A DNA stretch of 64,000 nucleotides from NCBI RefSeq assembly GCF_010500865.1, contig NZ_JAAAWN010000008.1:62001-126000 (forward strand), written 5' to 3'. Below, piece by piece: positions 38,205 through 46,625 of the stretch. The translations under genes were made by a program, and so were the position numbers. The notes under the pieces were generated by a model. That model was not told the origin of the DNA and did no database searches. It worked only from the letters and a program-made list of their open reading frames with translations. The stretch comes from Alteromonas profundi. GTDB lineage: Bacteria; Pseudomonadota; Gammaproteobacteria; Enterobacterales; Alteromonadaceae. Numbering within the stretch: the first letter of the stretch is position 1; each line of letters opens with the position of its first letter.

Positions 38205-38996
38205 TTATAACAAAATTTCACGCACTAATTTACTACCAAAATAAGCTAGTGATAGTAGCACTACTCCCACAATGGTAAGGGCAATAACTTGTTTCCCCCG
38301 CCAACCGCGTAACTTTTGGCCAATTAATAGCCACAAATACACCACTAAGGCGGCGATAGACAGCACGGTTTTGTGAGCGTAGGTTTTATTGAACATGTCA
38401 TCCAGAAATACAAAGCCACTTAGTAAAGACACAGACAATAAGCAGGTGCCTACCACTAACAACTTAAACAGAATGCCTTCAACTAACATAAGAGGGGGCA
38501 AGGAAGAATGCAGTAAGGCTGCGCCTTTCTGTTTTAGGCGGTAGGTTATGTAGGACATTTGAAGTGCGTATAAAAAAGCAATTACTAAGGTGCAGTATGC
38601 AAGAAGCGACAAACTAATATGGATAACTAATCCTGGCTGAAGCTCAATATGCATAATATACGACACGGGTATAAGCAGTGAAGCAAGCACACTTAAACAC
38701 GCAAAGCCAAATACCACAGGCAACAAAATAAGATTAGGAATGGTACGCGCAAATACCAGCATTGACGCGGTAATTATCCAAGAAACCAATGAAAGCACAT
38801 TGGTGATACTCATATTTTGCCCTGGCGCGCCCATGATAGCGTCAATCAAAAAACAAACGTGCGCAATTACCCCAACACTGGCAATGCCTAAGCCTGCCTT
38901 TTTATTTGGGCCTTCTTGATGGAAAAATTTTCCTACTAGCACAAAAGCTGCCACAGCATATAAAGCGGCCGCCACGAGTGCGAAAACGGTGTTCAT
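38205..38996 (-). CDS. ypjD: YpjD, cytochrome c assembly (CcsA-like) membrane protein
   Basis: A 263-aa integral membrane protein with eight hydrophobic segments. It belongs to the cytochrome c assembly protein family (PF01578), seen by the His-x-Ser-Leu-Ser-Leu-Leu-Ala-Tyr stretch near 129-137 and the later His in Tyr-Ala-His-Lys-Thr. The E. coli homologue lies between yfjD and ffh as here. A role in heme handling is implied by the family, but YpjD itself is not well characterised. AGGAAA precedes the ATG. It is divergent from ffh and followed by yfjD after about 126 bases. Confidence 0.88.
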   Translation of the reverse strand: MNTVFALVAAALYAVAAFVLVGKFFHQEGPNKKAGLGIASVGVIAHVCFLIDAIMGAPGQNMSITNVLSLVSWIITASMLVFARTIPNLILLPVVFGFACLSVLASLLIPVSYIMHIELQPGLVIHISLSLLAYCTLVIAFLYALQMSYITYRLKQKGAALLHSSLPPLMLVEGILFKLLVVGTCLLSVSLLSGFVFLDDMFNKTYAHKTVLSIAALVVYLWLLIGQKLRGWRGKQVIALTIVGVVLLSLAYFGSKLVREILL

Positions 38997-39119
38997 GATA
39001 TTTCCTGCATATAGATGGTGTTTTACACCAATGTGGCGGTATTGATACTGTAATTAGCCATTAAATTCAACCATCTCCTTGTTTTTCTTTAAAGCGATGC
39101 CACTTCAATAGCCTACCTA

Positions 39120-39156
39120 GCCTAAGGTTACCGGGACTATCGTGGTAACCTTAGGC
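39120..39156. repeat. Perfect 13-bp inverted repeat between ypjD and ffh
   Basis: GCCTAAGGTTACC (39120-39132) is matched exactly by GGTAACCTTAGGC (39144-39156) around an 11-base loop. It is not followed by a T-run on either strand, so it is not an ordinary terminator. It lies about 125 bases from the ypjD start and 147 bases from the ffh start. Confidence 0.9.
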
Positions 39157-39164
39157 AGGGAGGG

Positions 39165-39185
39165 GCTTTTGGGGCGGCCAAAAGC
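39165..39185. repeat. Second perfect hairpin in the ffh upstream region
   Basis: GCTTTTGG (39165-39172) pairs exactly with CCAAAAGC (39178-39185) around the loop GGCGG. It starts nine bases after the 13-bp repeat, so the two form a tandem-hairpin block. A weaker four-base stem (GTGG / CCAC) follows at 39188-39202. Together they could be a structured ffh leader RNA, a regulator target or the remains of a small mobile repeat. The rest of 38997-39303 shows no further clear signal. Confidence 0.85.
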
Positions 39186-39303
39186 GAGTGGTGAAATGCC
39201 ACGTGCAATGAATGTATAAATTCCGTCATTCGAAGGTACGTTCAGCACGCATTTTACGATACAATAACGTCATTACGTCTGAAATAAATAGAAGTTTCAT
39301 ACT

Positions 39304-40701
39304 ATGTTTGAGAATTTATCTGAACGCTTAGGCCAAACATTACGCAATGTAAGTGGTAAAGGGCGTCTTACCGAAGACAATATTAAAGAAACACTTCGTG
39401 AAGTGCGAATGGCGTTACTTGAAGCCGATGTCGCGCTACCCGTGGTTAAATCTTTTGTGGCACAAGTGAAAGAGCGTGCCGTTGGAACAGAGGTTACTAA
39501 AAGCTTAAAGCCCGGACAGGTGTTCATTAAGATTGTTCAAAATGAACTTGAAGCGGTTATGGGCGAGGCCAATGAAAAGCTTAATTTAGCAACTCAGCCA
39601 CCTGCTGTCATCTTAATGGCGGGCTTGCAAGGGGCGGGTAAAACTACCTCTGTAGGTAAACTTGCTAAGTACCTCGTTGAACGGGAAAAGAAAAAGGTGA
39701 TGGTGGTGAGTGCTGACGTATACCGTCCTGCCGCTATTAAACAGCTTGAAACCTTAGCCAATGAAGTCAATGTCGCCTTTCATCCTTCCAGCATAGAAGA
39801 AAAGCCGGTGGATATTGTAGAAGGGGCCATTAGCGAAGCTAAGAAAGGTTTCTACGACGTTCTATTAGTCGATACCGCCGGTCGCCTTCATGTGGACAAC
39901 GATATGATGGGTGAAATTAAGCAGCTTCATAGCGCAATTTCGCCTATTGAAACACTGTTTGTAGTCGATGCTATGACAGGGCAAGATGCCGCTAATACGG
40001 CAAAAGCGTTCAATGACGCGTTGCCGCTCACAGGTGTTATTCTTACCAAAGCAGACGGTGATGCTCGTGGTGGTGCGGCACTTTCTGTTCGTCATATTAC
40101 TGGTAAGCCAATCAAGTTTATTGGTATGGGTGAAAAAGTCGACGCCCTTGAGCCATTCCATCCAGAACGTATTGCTTCTCGCATTTTGGGAATGGGTGAC
40201 GTTTTAAGCTTAATTGAAGAAGTTGAGCGCAAAGTTGATAAGTCGAAAGCAGAGAAGCTTGCCAAGAAAGTACAAAAAGGCAAAGGCTTTGATCTGCAAG
40301 ACTTCAAGGATCAACTTGAACAAATGAAGAATATGGGCGGCATGATGGGGATGATGGATAAACTCCCCGGCATGGGCGGTATGGCTGAAAAGATGAAAGA
40401 TCAGGCCAACGAAAAGCAGTTCAATCAGATGGAAGCGATTATTAATTCTATGACCCCGGGTGAAAGAGCACGCCCTGACATAATTAAAGGGTCTAGAAAG
40501 CGCCGAATTGCTGCAGGCTCAGGTACACAAATTCAAGATGTGAACCGATTGCTGAAACAGTTTACTCAAATGCAAAAGATGATGAAAAAAATGTCTGGCG
40601 GCGGTATGAAGAAAATGATGCGCCAGATGAAAGGGATGATGCCCCCCGGCGGTCCTGGCGGTCCAGGTGGTTTCGGTGGCGGTGGTTTTCCTCCCCGCTA
40701 A
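39304..40701 (+). CDS. ffh: Signal recognition particle protein Ffh
   Basis: The GTPase of the signal recognition particle. It binds 4.5S RNA and signal sequences of nascent membrane proteins and docks with FtsY. The 465-aa product has an N-terminal helical N domain, a G domain (Gly-Leu-Gln-Gly-Ala-Gly-Lys-Thr at 107-114, Asp-Thr-Ala-Gly-Arg at 190-194, Thr-Lys-Ala-Asp at 248-251) and a Met-rich M domain (about 325-445). The extreme C terminus is a Gly/Pro/Phe tail. In many gammaproteobacteria rpsP-rimM-trmD-rplS follow ffh, but here they do not. Confidence 0.98.
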   Translation: MFENLSERLGQTLRNVSGKGRLTEDNIKETLREVRMALLEADVALPVVKSFVAQVKERAVGTEVTKSLKPGQVFIKIVQNELEAVMGEANEKLNLATQPPAVILMAGLQGAGKTTSVGKLAKYLVEREKKKVMVVSADVYRPAAIKQLETLANEVNVAFHPSSIEEKPVDIVEGAISEAKKGFYDVLLVDTAGRLHVDNDMMGEIKQLHSAISPIETLFVVDAMTGQDAANTAKAFNDALPLTGVILTKADGDARGGAALSVRHITGKPIKFIGMGEKVDALEPFHPERIASRILGMGDVLSLIEEVERKVDKSKAEKLAKKVQKGKGFDLQDFKDQLEQMKNMGGMMGMMDKLPGMGGMAEKMKDQANEKQFNQMEAIINSMTPGERARPDIIKGSRKRRIAAGSGTQIQDVNRLLKQFTQMQKMMKKMSGGGMKKMMRQMKGMMPPGGPGGPGGFGGGGFPPR

Positions 40702-41145
40702 CAATGGCAATGCCCACCTGTAAAATACTAACCTTTATTCGATAGTTGCTGTTTTCGTCGCGCGCGTTCTTAAGCGCGCGTGTCTTAAGCAGCATATAAC
40801 GGTACTTATCGCTTTCCTCTAGCAAGTCAATTATCACCTGAACAAAGCCCATGCTAGTTGAGCGGGCTAGACGGCGTACCAAATGCGACTTCCCCTATTT
40901 ATTGTAAATGTTACAAAAGCGGGTATATCTTTTTCTTCAAGACACTAACACTTTCCAACACAATAAAGCTTCCTAATTCTTATCCCTCTTTATATCTCCC
41001 TAAAATTACTCAGAATACTCTTGTATTTATAATTGTGGCATGTCAATTGAACTCTTATTCATTTAAGGCTAGCAAGAGAATGAAAGGTAGGGGTGAACGA
41101 CTGAGCCCCTAAATAGAGGGAAAATAAATTAGGGATGAAAGGAAG
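40702..41145. other. 444-base intergenic region after ffh
   Basis: No convincing gene. A 7-bp hairpin of alternating CG (CGCGCGC / GCGCGCG, 40759-40780) with an eight-base loop lies 57 bases past the ffh stop but has no T-run. On the minus strand a reading frame of about 60 codons starts at a TTG at 40882, with AGGGGAAG upstream, and runs antisense into the end of ffh; I do not count it as a gene. The distal part is AT-rich and presumably holds the promoter of the following membrane protein gene. Confidence 0.5.
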
Positions 41146-41703
41146 ATGACTGACCCAACGTTAACAATACTAATGTACTTTGTCATACCTTTATGGCTAG
41201 TGGCAGGTATTGCCGATTGGTTTTGTCATCGTCGAAGCAATATTTCGACCACCAGTGGTGCGAAAGAGTCTTTAATTCACTTATTGATGTTCACAGAGGT
41301 GGGCGTGCCTCTAGTGCTCGTACTCCTATTTGAAGTTAATAGCTTCATAATTTTTATCAGTATTCTGTTCTTTTTTCTGCACGAGTTAACTGCACTTTGG
41401 GATGTTTCTTACGCAGTAAGTAAGCGAAAAGTAGGGCCCATAGAACAGCACATTCACAGCTTCTTGGAAATGATCCCACTTTTAGCGCTTGTGCTTATCG
41501 TCGCCCGACACTGGACGCAATTTACTTCTCTATTTCAGCCCGGTGGTTTTCCCCCGGAGGTATCGCTACAGTTTAAACAAACCCCATTGCCCCCCGTATA
41601 TTTAATAGTGGTATTAGCTGTAGCATTGATGTTGGAGTTTGGCCCCTATTTGGAAGAATATATTCGTGGCAAAAGAGCCGAGGGTGGCCATGCTCGCCGT
41701 TAA
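41146..41703 (+). CDS. His-rich integral membrane protein, unknown function
   Basis: A 185-aa membrane protein with four or five hydrophobic helices and polar motifs at the membrane face: Asp-Trp-Phe-Cys-His-Arg-Arg (25-31), Leu-Ile-His (about 44-46), Leu-His-Glu-Leu-Thr-Ala-Leu-Trp-Asp (about 78-87) and Glu-Gln-His-Ile-His-Ser-Phe-Leu-Glu (about 103-111). The spread of His, Asp and Glu resembles membrane di-metal enzymes, but I know no established function. AAGGAAG precedes the ATG. It begins a run of genes ending in the catalase and SDR, which hints at a stress-related role. Confidence 0.75.
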   Translation: MTDPTLTILMYFVIPLWLVAGIADWFCHRRSNISTTSGAKESLIHLLMFTEVGVPLVLVLLFEVNSFIIFISILFFFLHELTALWDVSYAVSKRKVGPIEQHIHSFLEMIPLLALVLIVARHWTQFTSLFQPGGFPPEVSLQFKQTPLPPVYLIVVLAVALMLEFGPYLEEYIRGKRAEGGHARR

Positions 41704-41830
41704 AGAAACCTAGCAAGGTCATGCATTGACATAGGTGTGATTTTAATAGCGAGATGGTCACCACATCGTTAGATGAACCAAGTAATAGCAACTTATAGCC
41801 GTTTCTACCCAGCCATAAAGAGGTATTAGT

Positions 41831-41998
41831 ATGAACAGTAAACATGAAGATAAGGAAACCAAAAGAGACGCAATGAAAGATTCCGATGCAGAGGCTGCAA
41901 GTCCTTATGCCGACTCGGTAGCAGGTGAAGAAGACCCTGGCGCTGCACTAGAGCAATTTGTGGAAGAGCAGCGAAAAGAAAGGAACAAAGAAAAATAG
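41831..41998 (+). CDS. Small acidic hydrophilic protein (55 aa)
   Basis: A short reading frame with GAGG eight bases before the ATG. The 55-aa product is extremely polar (Lys, Glu, Asp and Ala dominate) with no hydrophobic core, and is probably disordered or a single amphipathic helix. It lies 127 bases after the His-rich membrane protein gene, and a terminator-like hairpin follows. It has the look of the small hydrophilic stress-induced proteins found beside catalase genes, but I cannot place it in a family. Confidence 0.5.
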   Translation: MNSKHEDKETKRDAMKDSDAEAASPYADSVAGEEDPGAALEQFVEEQRKERNKEK

Positions 41999-42045
41999 CC
42001 GGGCTATTTATACGCCTAACATTGAATTCGTATAAAGGGCACTAG

Positions 42046-42074
42046 GGGGGGCATAATAGGCCGCTCCTTTTTTT
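42046..42074 (+). terminator. Probable rho-independent terminator
   Basis: GGGGC (42048-42052) pairs with GCTCC (42063-42067), with one G-U pair and a ten-base loop, followed by seven T. It would end the transcript of the His-rich membrane protein and the 55-aa protein. The remainder of 41999-42309 is AT-rich leader and promoter of the catalase gene, with no operator I can name. Confidence 0.6.
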
Positions 42075-42309
42075 GTCTGTGCTCATCTTCCACCCAACAA
42101 TTATCCCCTGAGTGTGTAAATTTTTCGCCTGCATTGTAAGTATCTCCCATAACCAACCTGTTGCTAATATTATGTTGTTGTTTTTTATGTTTTTTTCTCT
42201 ATGGAATCTTACTTGCTTTCCCACCTGCGCAATATCTTTATATTTTCCTAAATAATATTTTTTGTTTGCAAAAGATGTGCGTTTAATTTTTCAACTGCAA
42301 GGAACTAAC

Positions 42310-44376
42310 ATGGCTGAATCATTTAAGTACGATGGAAATAAAGGACAAGGCGGCGAGTTGCATCAAAAGGCAGGTGATGGATATCCTACCATGACGACCG
42401 CGCAAGGCTGCCCCATACATGACGACCAGAATTCGTTGAAAGCAGGTACTCGCGGGCCTACGACGATGGAAGATCACGTGATGCGAGAAAAAATCTTCCA
42501 CTTTGATCACGAACGCATTCCTGAGAGGGTCGTTCATGCGAGAGGGTATGGCGCACATGGTTATTTCGAAGCGTATGAATCTCTGTCGGACATTACCTGT
42601 GCCGAAATTTTCCAAACCAAAGGTAAAAAGACCCCCGTATTCACGCGCTTTTCAACAGTAGCGGGGAATCAGGGATCCCCCGACCTCGCGCGTGATGTTC
42701 GGGGCTTCGCGGTTAAGTTCTATACCCAAGAAGGGAACTGGGATCTGGTTGGCAATAACATCCCCGTGTTTTTTATCCAAGATGCTATTAAGTTCCCCGA
42801 TCTCATCCATTCAGCGAAACAAGAACCGGATCGTGGTTTCCCTCAAGCGCAAACAGCACATGATAATTTTTGGGACTTTGTGAGTTTAAGCCCAGAGTCC
42901 ACCCACATGCTTATGTGGATAATGTCAGACCGTGCTATCCCTCGCTCGTTTCGTTTCATGGAAGGGTTTGGTGTTCATACATTTAAACTAATCAACGCCA
43001 AAGGCGAAATGAAATACGTAAAATTCCATTGGAAGCCGAAACAGGGCCTTCAATCGGTTGTATGGAACGAAGCATTGAAAATCAACGGTGCTGACCCCGA
43101 TTTTCACCGCCGCGATCTTTGGGACTCAATTTTGGCAGGTGACTTCCCAGAATGGGAATTGGGTATGCAGATTTTCGACCAAGAATTTGCCGATAATTTT
43201 GAATTCGATGTGCTAGATGCCACTAAAATCATTCCCGAAGAACAAGTGCCCGTGAAAATCGTGGGTAAAATTGTGCTCAACCAAGTAGTTGACAACTTCT
43301 TCGCTGAAACCGAACAAGTGGCTTTTTGCACTCAGAATATTGTTCCTGGCATAGATTTTACTGACGATCCGTTACTGCAAGGCCGTAACTTTTCGTATTT
43401 GGATACCCAACTAAAACGCTTAGGCAGTACCAATTTCACTCATCTTCCTATCAATGCGCCTAAGTGCCCCATGCGTCACTTCCAGCAAGATGGCCATATG
43501 GCTATGCAGAACCCTAAAGGACGCGCTAACTACGAGCCTAATTCATGGGAAGCAGATGAAACTAATCCGCGTGCATGTCCAGCACACGGCTTTAAATCAC
43601 ATAACGAAGACATAGCGGGTCAAAAAGTTCGTCATCGCTCAGAAACGTTTGCTGATCACTATAGCCAAGCACGACAGTTTTATTTGAGTCAAACCGAAAC
43701 TGAACAAGAGCACATACGTGATGCATTTACGTTTGAGCTTTCAAAAGTCGAACACTTGCCCATTAGAGAGCGCGTAGTTTCACACCTTTTAAACGTAGAT
43801 AAAGCGCTAGCCCAAGGAGTAGCGGAAAAGCTAGGATTTAGCGAAATGCCGGCGCCAGCAGAAGCCGCTATGCCTACCAGAGAAGACTTATCTGTCTCTG
43901 ATCCCTTAAGTATTTTAAAGAATGCTCCACAAACCTTTAAGGGCCGCAAGCTGGGTATTTTAGTTAGCGACGACTTAGATGGCGAGTTGCTTGAGCAAGT
44001 GAAAGATGCGTTATCCAAAGAAGGGGCCATGTTCGAAATTGTTGCCCCACAAATTGGCGGCGTTACGTGCGATAAGGGCAATCACATTGAGGCCAATCAA
44101 AAGGTTGATGGTGGCCCTTCAGTGTTATATGACGCTGTACTGCTGCTTATGTCTAAAGATGGCGCTACTATGCTTGCTGAGAAGCCAGAAGCACGAGATT
44201 TTGTGTCTGACGCGTTTGCGCACAATAAATTTATCGGCTATACCGAGAATGCCATGCCACTTATAAAAGCGGTGTGTCTAGATAGTAAAATGGATGATGG
44301 TTTTGTTGATCTTAAGGCGAAAAGTTCAAGCGACTTTATTACTGCCCTAAGGGATGTTCGTTTTTGGAAGCGATAA
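42310..44376 (+). CDS. katE: Large-subunit catalase HPII (KatE type)
   Basis: Converts hydrogen peroxide to water and oxygen in the cytoplasm. The 688-aa product is of the large clade 2 type. The catalytic His76 lies in Arg-Val-Val-His-Ala-Arg-Gly, the catalytic Asn149 in Gly-Asn-Asn-Ile-Pro-Val-Phe-Phe, and the heme-ligand Tyr in Asn-Phe-Ser-Tyr-Leu-Asp-Thr-Gln. The C-terminal domain of about 140 residues has the flavodoxin/GATase-like fold typical of HPII. The ATG at 42310, with AAGGAA seven bases upstream, is chosen over an in-frame ATG 48 bases earlier. A perfect terminator follows. Confidence 0.96.
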   Translation: MAESFKYDGNKGQGGELHQKAGDGYPTMTTAQGCPIHDDQNSLKAGTRGPTTMEDHVMREKIFHFDHERIPERVVHARGYGAHGYFEAYESLSDITCAEIFQTKGKKTPVFTRFSTVAGNQGSPDLARDVRGFAVKFYTQEGNWDLVGNNIPVFFIQDAIKFPDLIHSAKQEPDRGFPQAQTAHDNFWDFVSLSPESTHMLMWIMSDRAIPRSFRFMEGFGVHTFKLINAKGEMKYVKFHWKPKQGLQSVVWNEALKINGADPDFHRRDLWDSILAGDFPEWELGMQIFDQEFADNFEFDVLDATKIIPEEQVPVKIVGKIVLNQVVDNFFAETEQVAFCTQNIVPGIDFTDDPLLQGRNFSYLDTQLKRLGSTNFTHLPINAPKCPMRHFQQDGHMAMQNPKGRANYEPNSWEADETNPRACPAHGFKSHNEDIAGQKVRHRSETFADHYSQARQFYLSQTETEQEHIRDAFTFELSKVEHLPIRERVVSHLLNVDKALAQGVAEKLGFSEMPAPAEAAMPTREDLSVSDPLSILKNAPQTFKGRKLGILVSDDLDGELLEQVKDALSKEGAMFEIVAPQIGGVTCDKGNHIEANQKVDGGPSVLYDAVLLLMSKDGATMLAEKPEARDFVSDAFAHNKFIGYTENAMPLIKAVCLDSKMDDGFVDLKAKSSSDFITALRDVRFWKR

Positions 44377-44436
44377 ATAGGCGACACTGGCTTTAACCTA
44401 TAGATGATGGTGAAAGCTAACGCTAACAATCCATAC

Positions 44437-44465
44437 AGAGCGCGCGTTACGCGCGCTCTTTTTTT
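44437..44465 (+). terminator. Rho-independent terminator of katE
   Basis: A perfect 10-bp stem (AGAGCGCGCG / CGCGCGCTCT) with a TTA loop is followed by six T. It starts 60 bases past the catalase stop. The rest of 44377-44746 shows nothing else definite before the next ribosome site. Confidence 0.95.
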
Positions 44466-44746
44466 CATTCCTCTCATACCCCACAGCTCATCCCATTGAA
44501 TATTTTAGCAACGTCTATGTATTTATTACTCGCCTGTTGGCTAACGGGTAATAGTTAAAACCTATGTTTTACTTGCGGTTATCCTGCAAAGCTACATTAG
44601 CGATAGTTTATACGCCTTAACTAGGGCGCTGCCCGCTTTTTGAAAGCGATTACCGCGTAAAGGCTGAGCTACATCTTCGGCATAGGAAATGCACCTTCTT
44701 TAATGTGATGTATTTAAATCCATTCATTCAAATAGGAGGAAGCAGT

Positions 44747-45649
44747 ATGTCGAAGCAAGACCAATACACGTTACAAGACCCTCGAACTCAATATTCGGCT
44801 GGCGATACCCACTACAATAGTAATCAACCCGAACCGGCTTTAGATAAAAAACTAGACCCTACCGCAGATCATGGCGAGCAGACCTACCGTGGTACAGGTA
44901 GGCTCGCGGGGCGTAAAGCGCTCATTACCGGGGGAGACTCTGGTATAGGACGCGCAGTAGCGATTGCTTTTGCCCGTGAAGGTGCTGACGTTGTTATCAA
45001 CCATTTACCTTCAGAACAAAAAGATGCAGACAGTACGATAGAGCTGCTTCAAGAAGCTGGCGTAAAGGCAAAATCAATTGCCGGAGATATTAAAGACGAA
45101 GCGTTTTGTTCTTCATTAGTAGACTCTGCAAACAGTTTCTTAGAGGGGTTAGATATCCTTGTCAATAACGCAGGCAAACAGCAGCACGTTAAAGATTTAG
45201 ACGACCTGAGCAGTGAACAGTTCAAAGCTACATTTGAAACCAATATTTTTGCCATGTTTTGGCTAACTAAAGCTGCGGTTAAACATATGCCCCCAGGCGG
45301 CACTATCATTAACTCAACATCTATCCAAAGCTACCAGCCCTCGCCGGGTCTATTAGATTATGCCTCTACAAAAGGAGCTATAACTTCCTTTACCAAGTCC
45401 TGTGCGAAAAAGCTTATTGAAAAAGGTATTAGGGTAAACGGTGTCGCACCGGGGCCTATTTGGACACCCATTCAACAAAGTGGGGGCCAAGCGCCGGAAA
45501 AACTCCCTAATTTTGGCGAAGACACGCCCATGGGGCGCCCAGGCCAGCCAGCTGAACTTGCTCCTGCCTATGTGTTTCTCGCTTCACAAGAATCAAGTTA
45601 TGTAACGGCTGAAATAATAGGTGTTACAGGCGGAAAACATCTTCCATAG
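44747..45649 (+). CDS. SDR family oxidoreductase (YghA / general stress protein 39 type)
   Basis: A 300-aa short-chain dehydrogenase. The dinucleotide motif Thr-Gly-Gly-Asp-Ser-Gly-Ile-Gly is near 63-70, Asn-Asn-Ala-Gly near 143, the catalytic Ser in Ser-Thr-Ser-Ile-Gln and Tyr-Ala-Ser-Thr-Lys near 205-209. A 50-residue polar N-terminal extension with Gln-Pro-Glu-Pro is the mark of the YghA/GSP39 subgroup, whose members are often stress-induced and NADPH-dependent. AGGAGGA upstream fixes the ATG at 44747 over an earlier in-frame ATG. Its place after katE supports a stress role. Confidence 0.9.
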   Translation: MSKQDQYTLQDPRTQYSAGDTHYNSNQPEPALDKKLDPTADHGEQTYRGTGRLAGRKALITGGDSGIGRAVAIAFAREGADVVINHLPSEQKDADSTIELLQEAGVKAKSIAGDIKDEAFCSSLVDSANSFLEGLDILVNNAGKQQHVKDLDDLSSEQFKATFETNIFAMFWLTKAAVKHMPPGGTIINSTSIQSYQPSPGLLDYASTKGAITSFTKSCAKKLIEKGIRVNGVAPGPIWTPIQQSGGQAPEKLPNFGEDTPMGRPGQPAELAPAYVFLASQESSYVTAEIIGVTGGKHLP

Positions 45650-45725
45650 AAAGGGGCTGCGTGTTGCAGCATCGTCTAGCGGCGCGCCGTAAAAAATAGA
45701 GCGTAGATGAAGCCGCACACTACGT

Positions 45726-45760
45726 AAAAAAGGCGATGTTGGACTATCTCCAACATCGCC
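45726..45760 (-). terminator. Rho-independent terminator of the PA2169-type gene
   Basis: A perfect 12-bp inverted repeat (GGCGATGTTGGA at 45732-45743, TCCAACATCGCC at 45749-45760) with a five-base loop is followed on the minus strand by six T. It lies 34 bases past the stop of the four-helix protein gene and may also slow reading from the convergent SDR gene. Confidence 0.88.
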
Positions 45761-45794
45761 CCTATCTATTCGACCCCGCTATTAAATTGTGAGG

Positions 45795-46223
45795 TTATTC
45801 TTTATCGGCCGCGGCTGAAAACCATTGCTTATGACGCTTCTCATCATTGTAATGACGCTCTATAACAGCACGTTCTTCCACTGAAAAGTCATCATTATCA
45901 AGGGCCTTTTCATACGCTTTGGTGGTCACTTCTTCGTTAACATTCATGGCCTTTAAGATGGCCTTATCATTAATAAGGCCAGCTATAACAACTTTACCCT
46001 TGGTTAATACCTTTTTATAGTCGGTATCAGTAACCTTATCTTCGCCTCTTTTTACCAATATTGCGTTAAGCGCTTCGGTATGGGCTTTGTGATCATCCCT
46101 AAAACCCGCAATGGTATCTTTTAGTGCTGAATCCTCAATACGCTCTAACGAGGCTTCATACGCTGCTATTGCATCAAAATCTAAGTGGCACAGTTGTGAA
46201 ATAACTTTTGAAGATGAAGACAT
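45795..46223 (-). CDS. PA2169 family four-helix-bundle protein (DUF2383)
   Basis: A 142-aa all-helical protein of the ferritin-like DUF2383 group. Regularly placed acidic and His residues (Tyr-Glu near 22-23, His-Lys-Ala-His at 45-48, Glu near 97, Arg-His-Tyr-Asn-Asp-Glu-Lys-Arg-His at 123-131) fit a bundle that could bind metal, though no activity is established. AAGGAG precedes the ATG. It is convergent with the SDR gene and ends the stress-type cluster. Proteins of this type are commonly reported among general stress genes. Confidence 0.85.
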   Translation of the reverse strand: MSSSSKVISQLCHLDFDAIAAYEASLERIEDSALKDTIAGFRDDHKAHTEALNAILVKRGEDKVTDTDYKKVLTKGKVVIAGLINDKAILKAMNVNEEVTTKAYEKALDNDDFSVEERAVIERHYNDEKRHKQWFSAAADKE

Positions 46224-46625
46224 GGTGTTCTCCTTGACATGTCGGTTAAAATTATTTTTACATCACTTTCGATATATTAGATTACATGGCGTTCTTCTTT
46301 TACAAGATTGGTGAAATATACCTAAGTTTAATAGCCTTTTCTGGTGGGACAGTTTCGGCCTACGTACGATTAATTATTAAAGAAAAAAAGGGTAAAAAAA
46401 TACAAAAATAATAGGTGATTTGGGTTGCAAATTAATCCGCAAAGGTTGTTTTTGTACTATATTTGATGAGTGGGATTTTAAAATACACTAGTCATTTCGC
46501 TATAAAAAACATGCGATATCCCTTTTCAAACGATTCAGCCTGATGGCTTGCGTTTCAGTCTTTGAAGCTGGTGGTAGTTATTTAGAAATGGAATCTTAAA
46601 CCATAGTCTAGTGAGGGAACCTCGC
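46224..46625. other. 402-base AT-rich intergenic region between divergent genes
   Basis: It holds the promoters of the PA2169-type gene (minus) and of the exported repeat protein (plus). It is rich in A and T runs around 46370-46410. I find no terminator, repeat or recognisable operator. Confidence 0.5.

Noticed and set aside
39120..39303. 4.5S (SRP) RNA gene in the ffh upstream region
   Set aside because: The hairpins lack the conserved GGTC...GGAAGGAAGCAGCC core of the SRP RNA.
40562..40882. Minus-strand reading frame overlapping the end of ffh, with a good ribosome site before a TTG
   Set aside because: Half of it is antisense to ffh and its sequence there is a composition artefact. The unique part of about 60 codons matches nothing I know. 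A conserved frame in relatives would change this.
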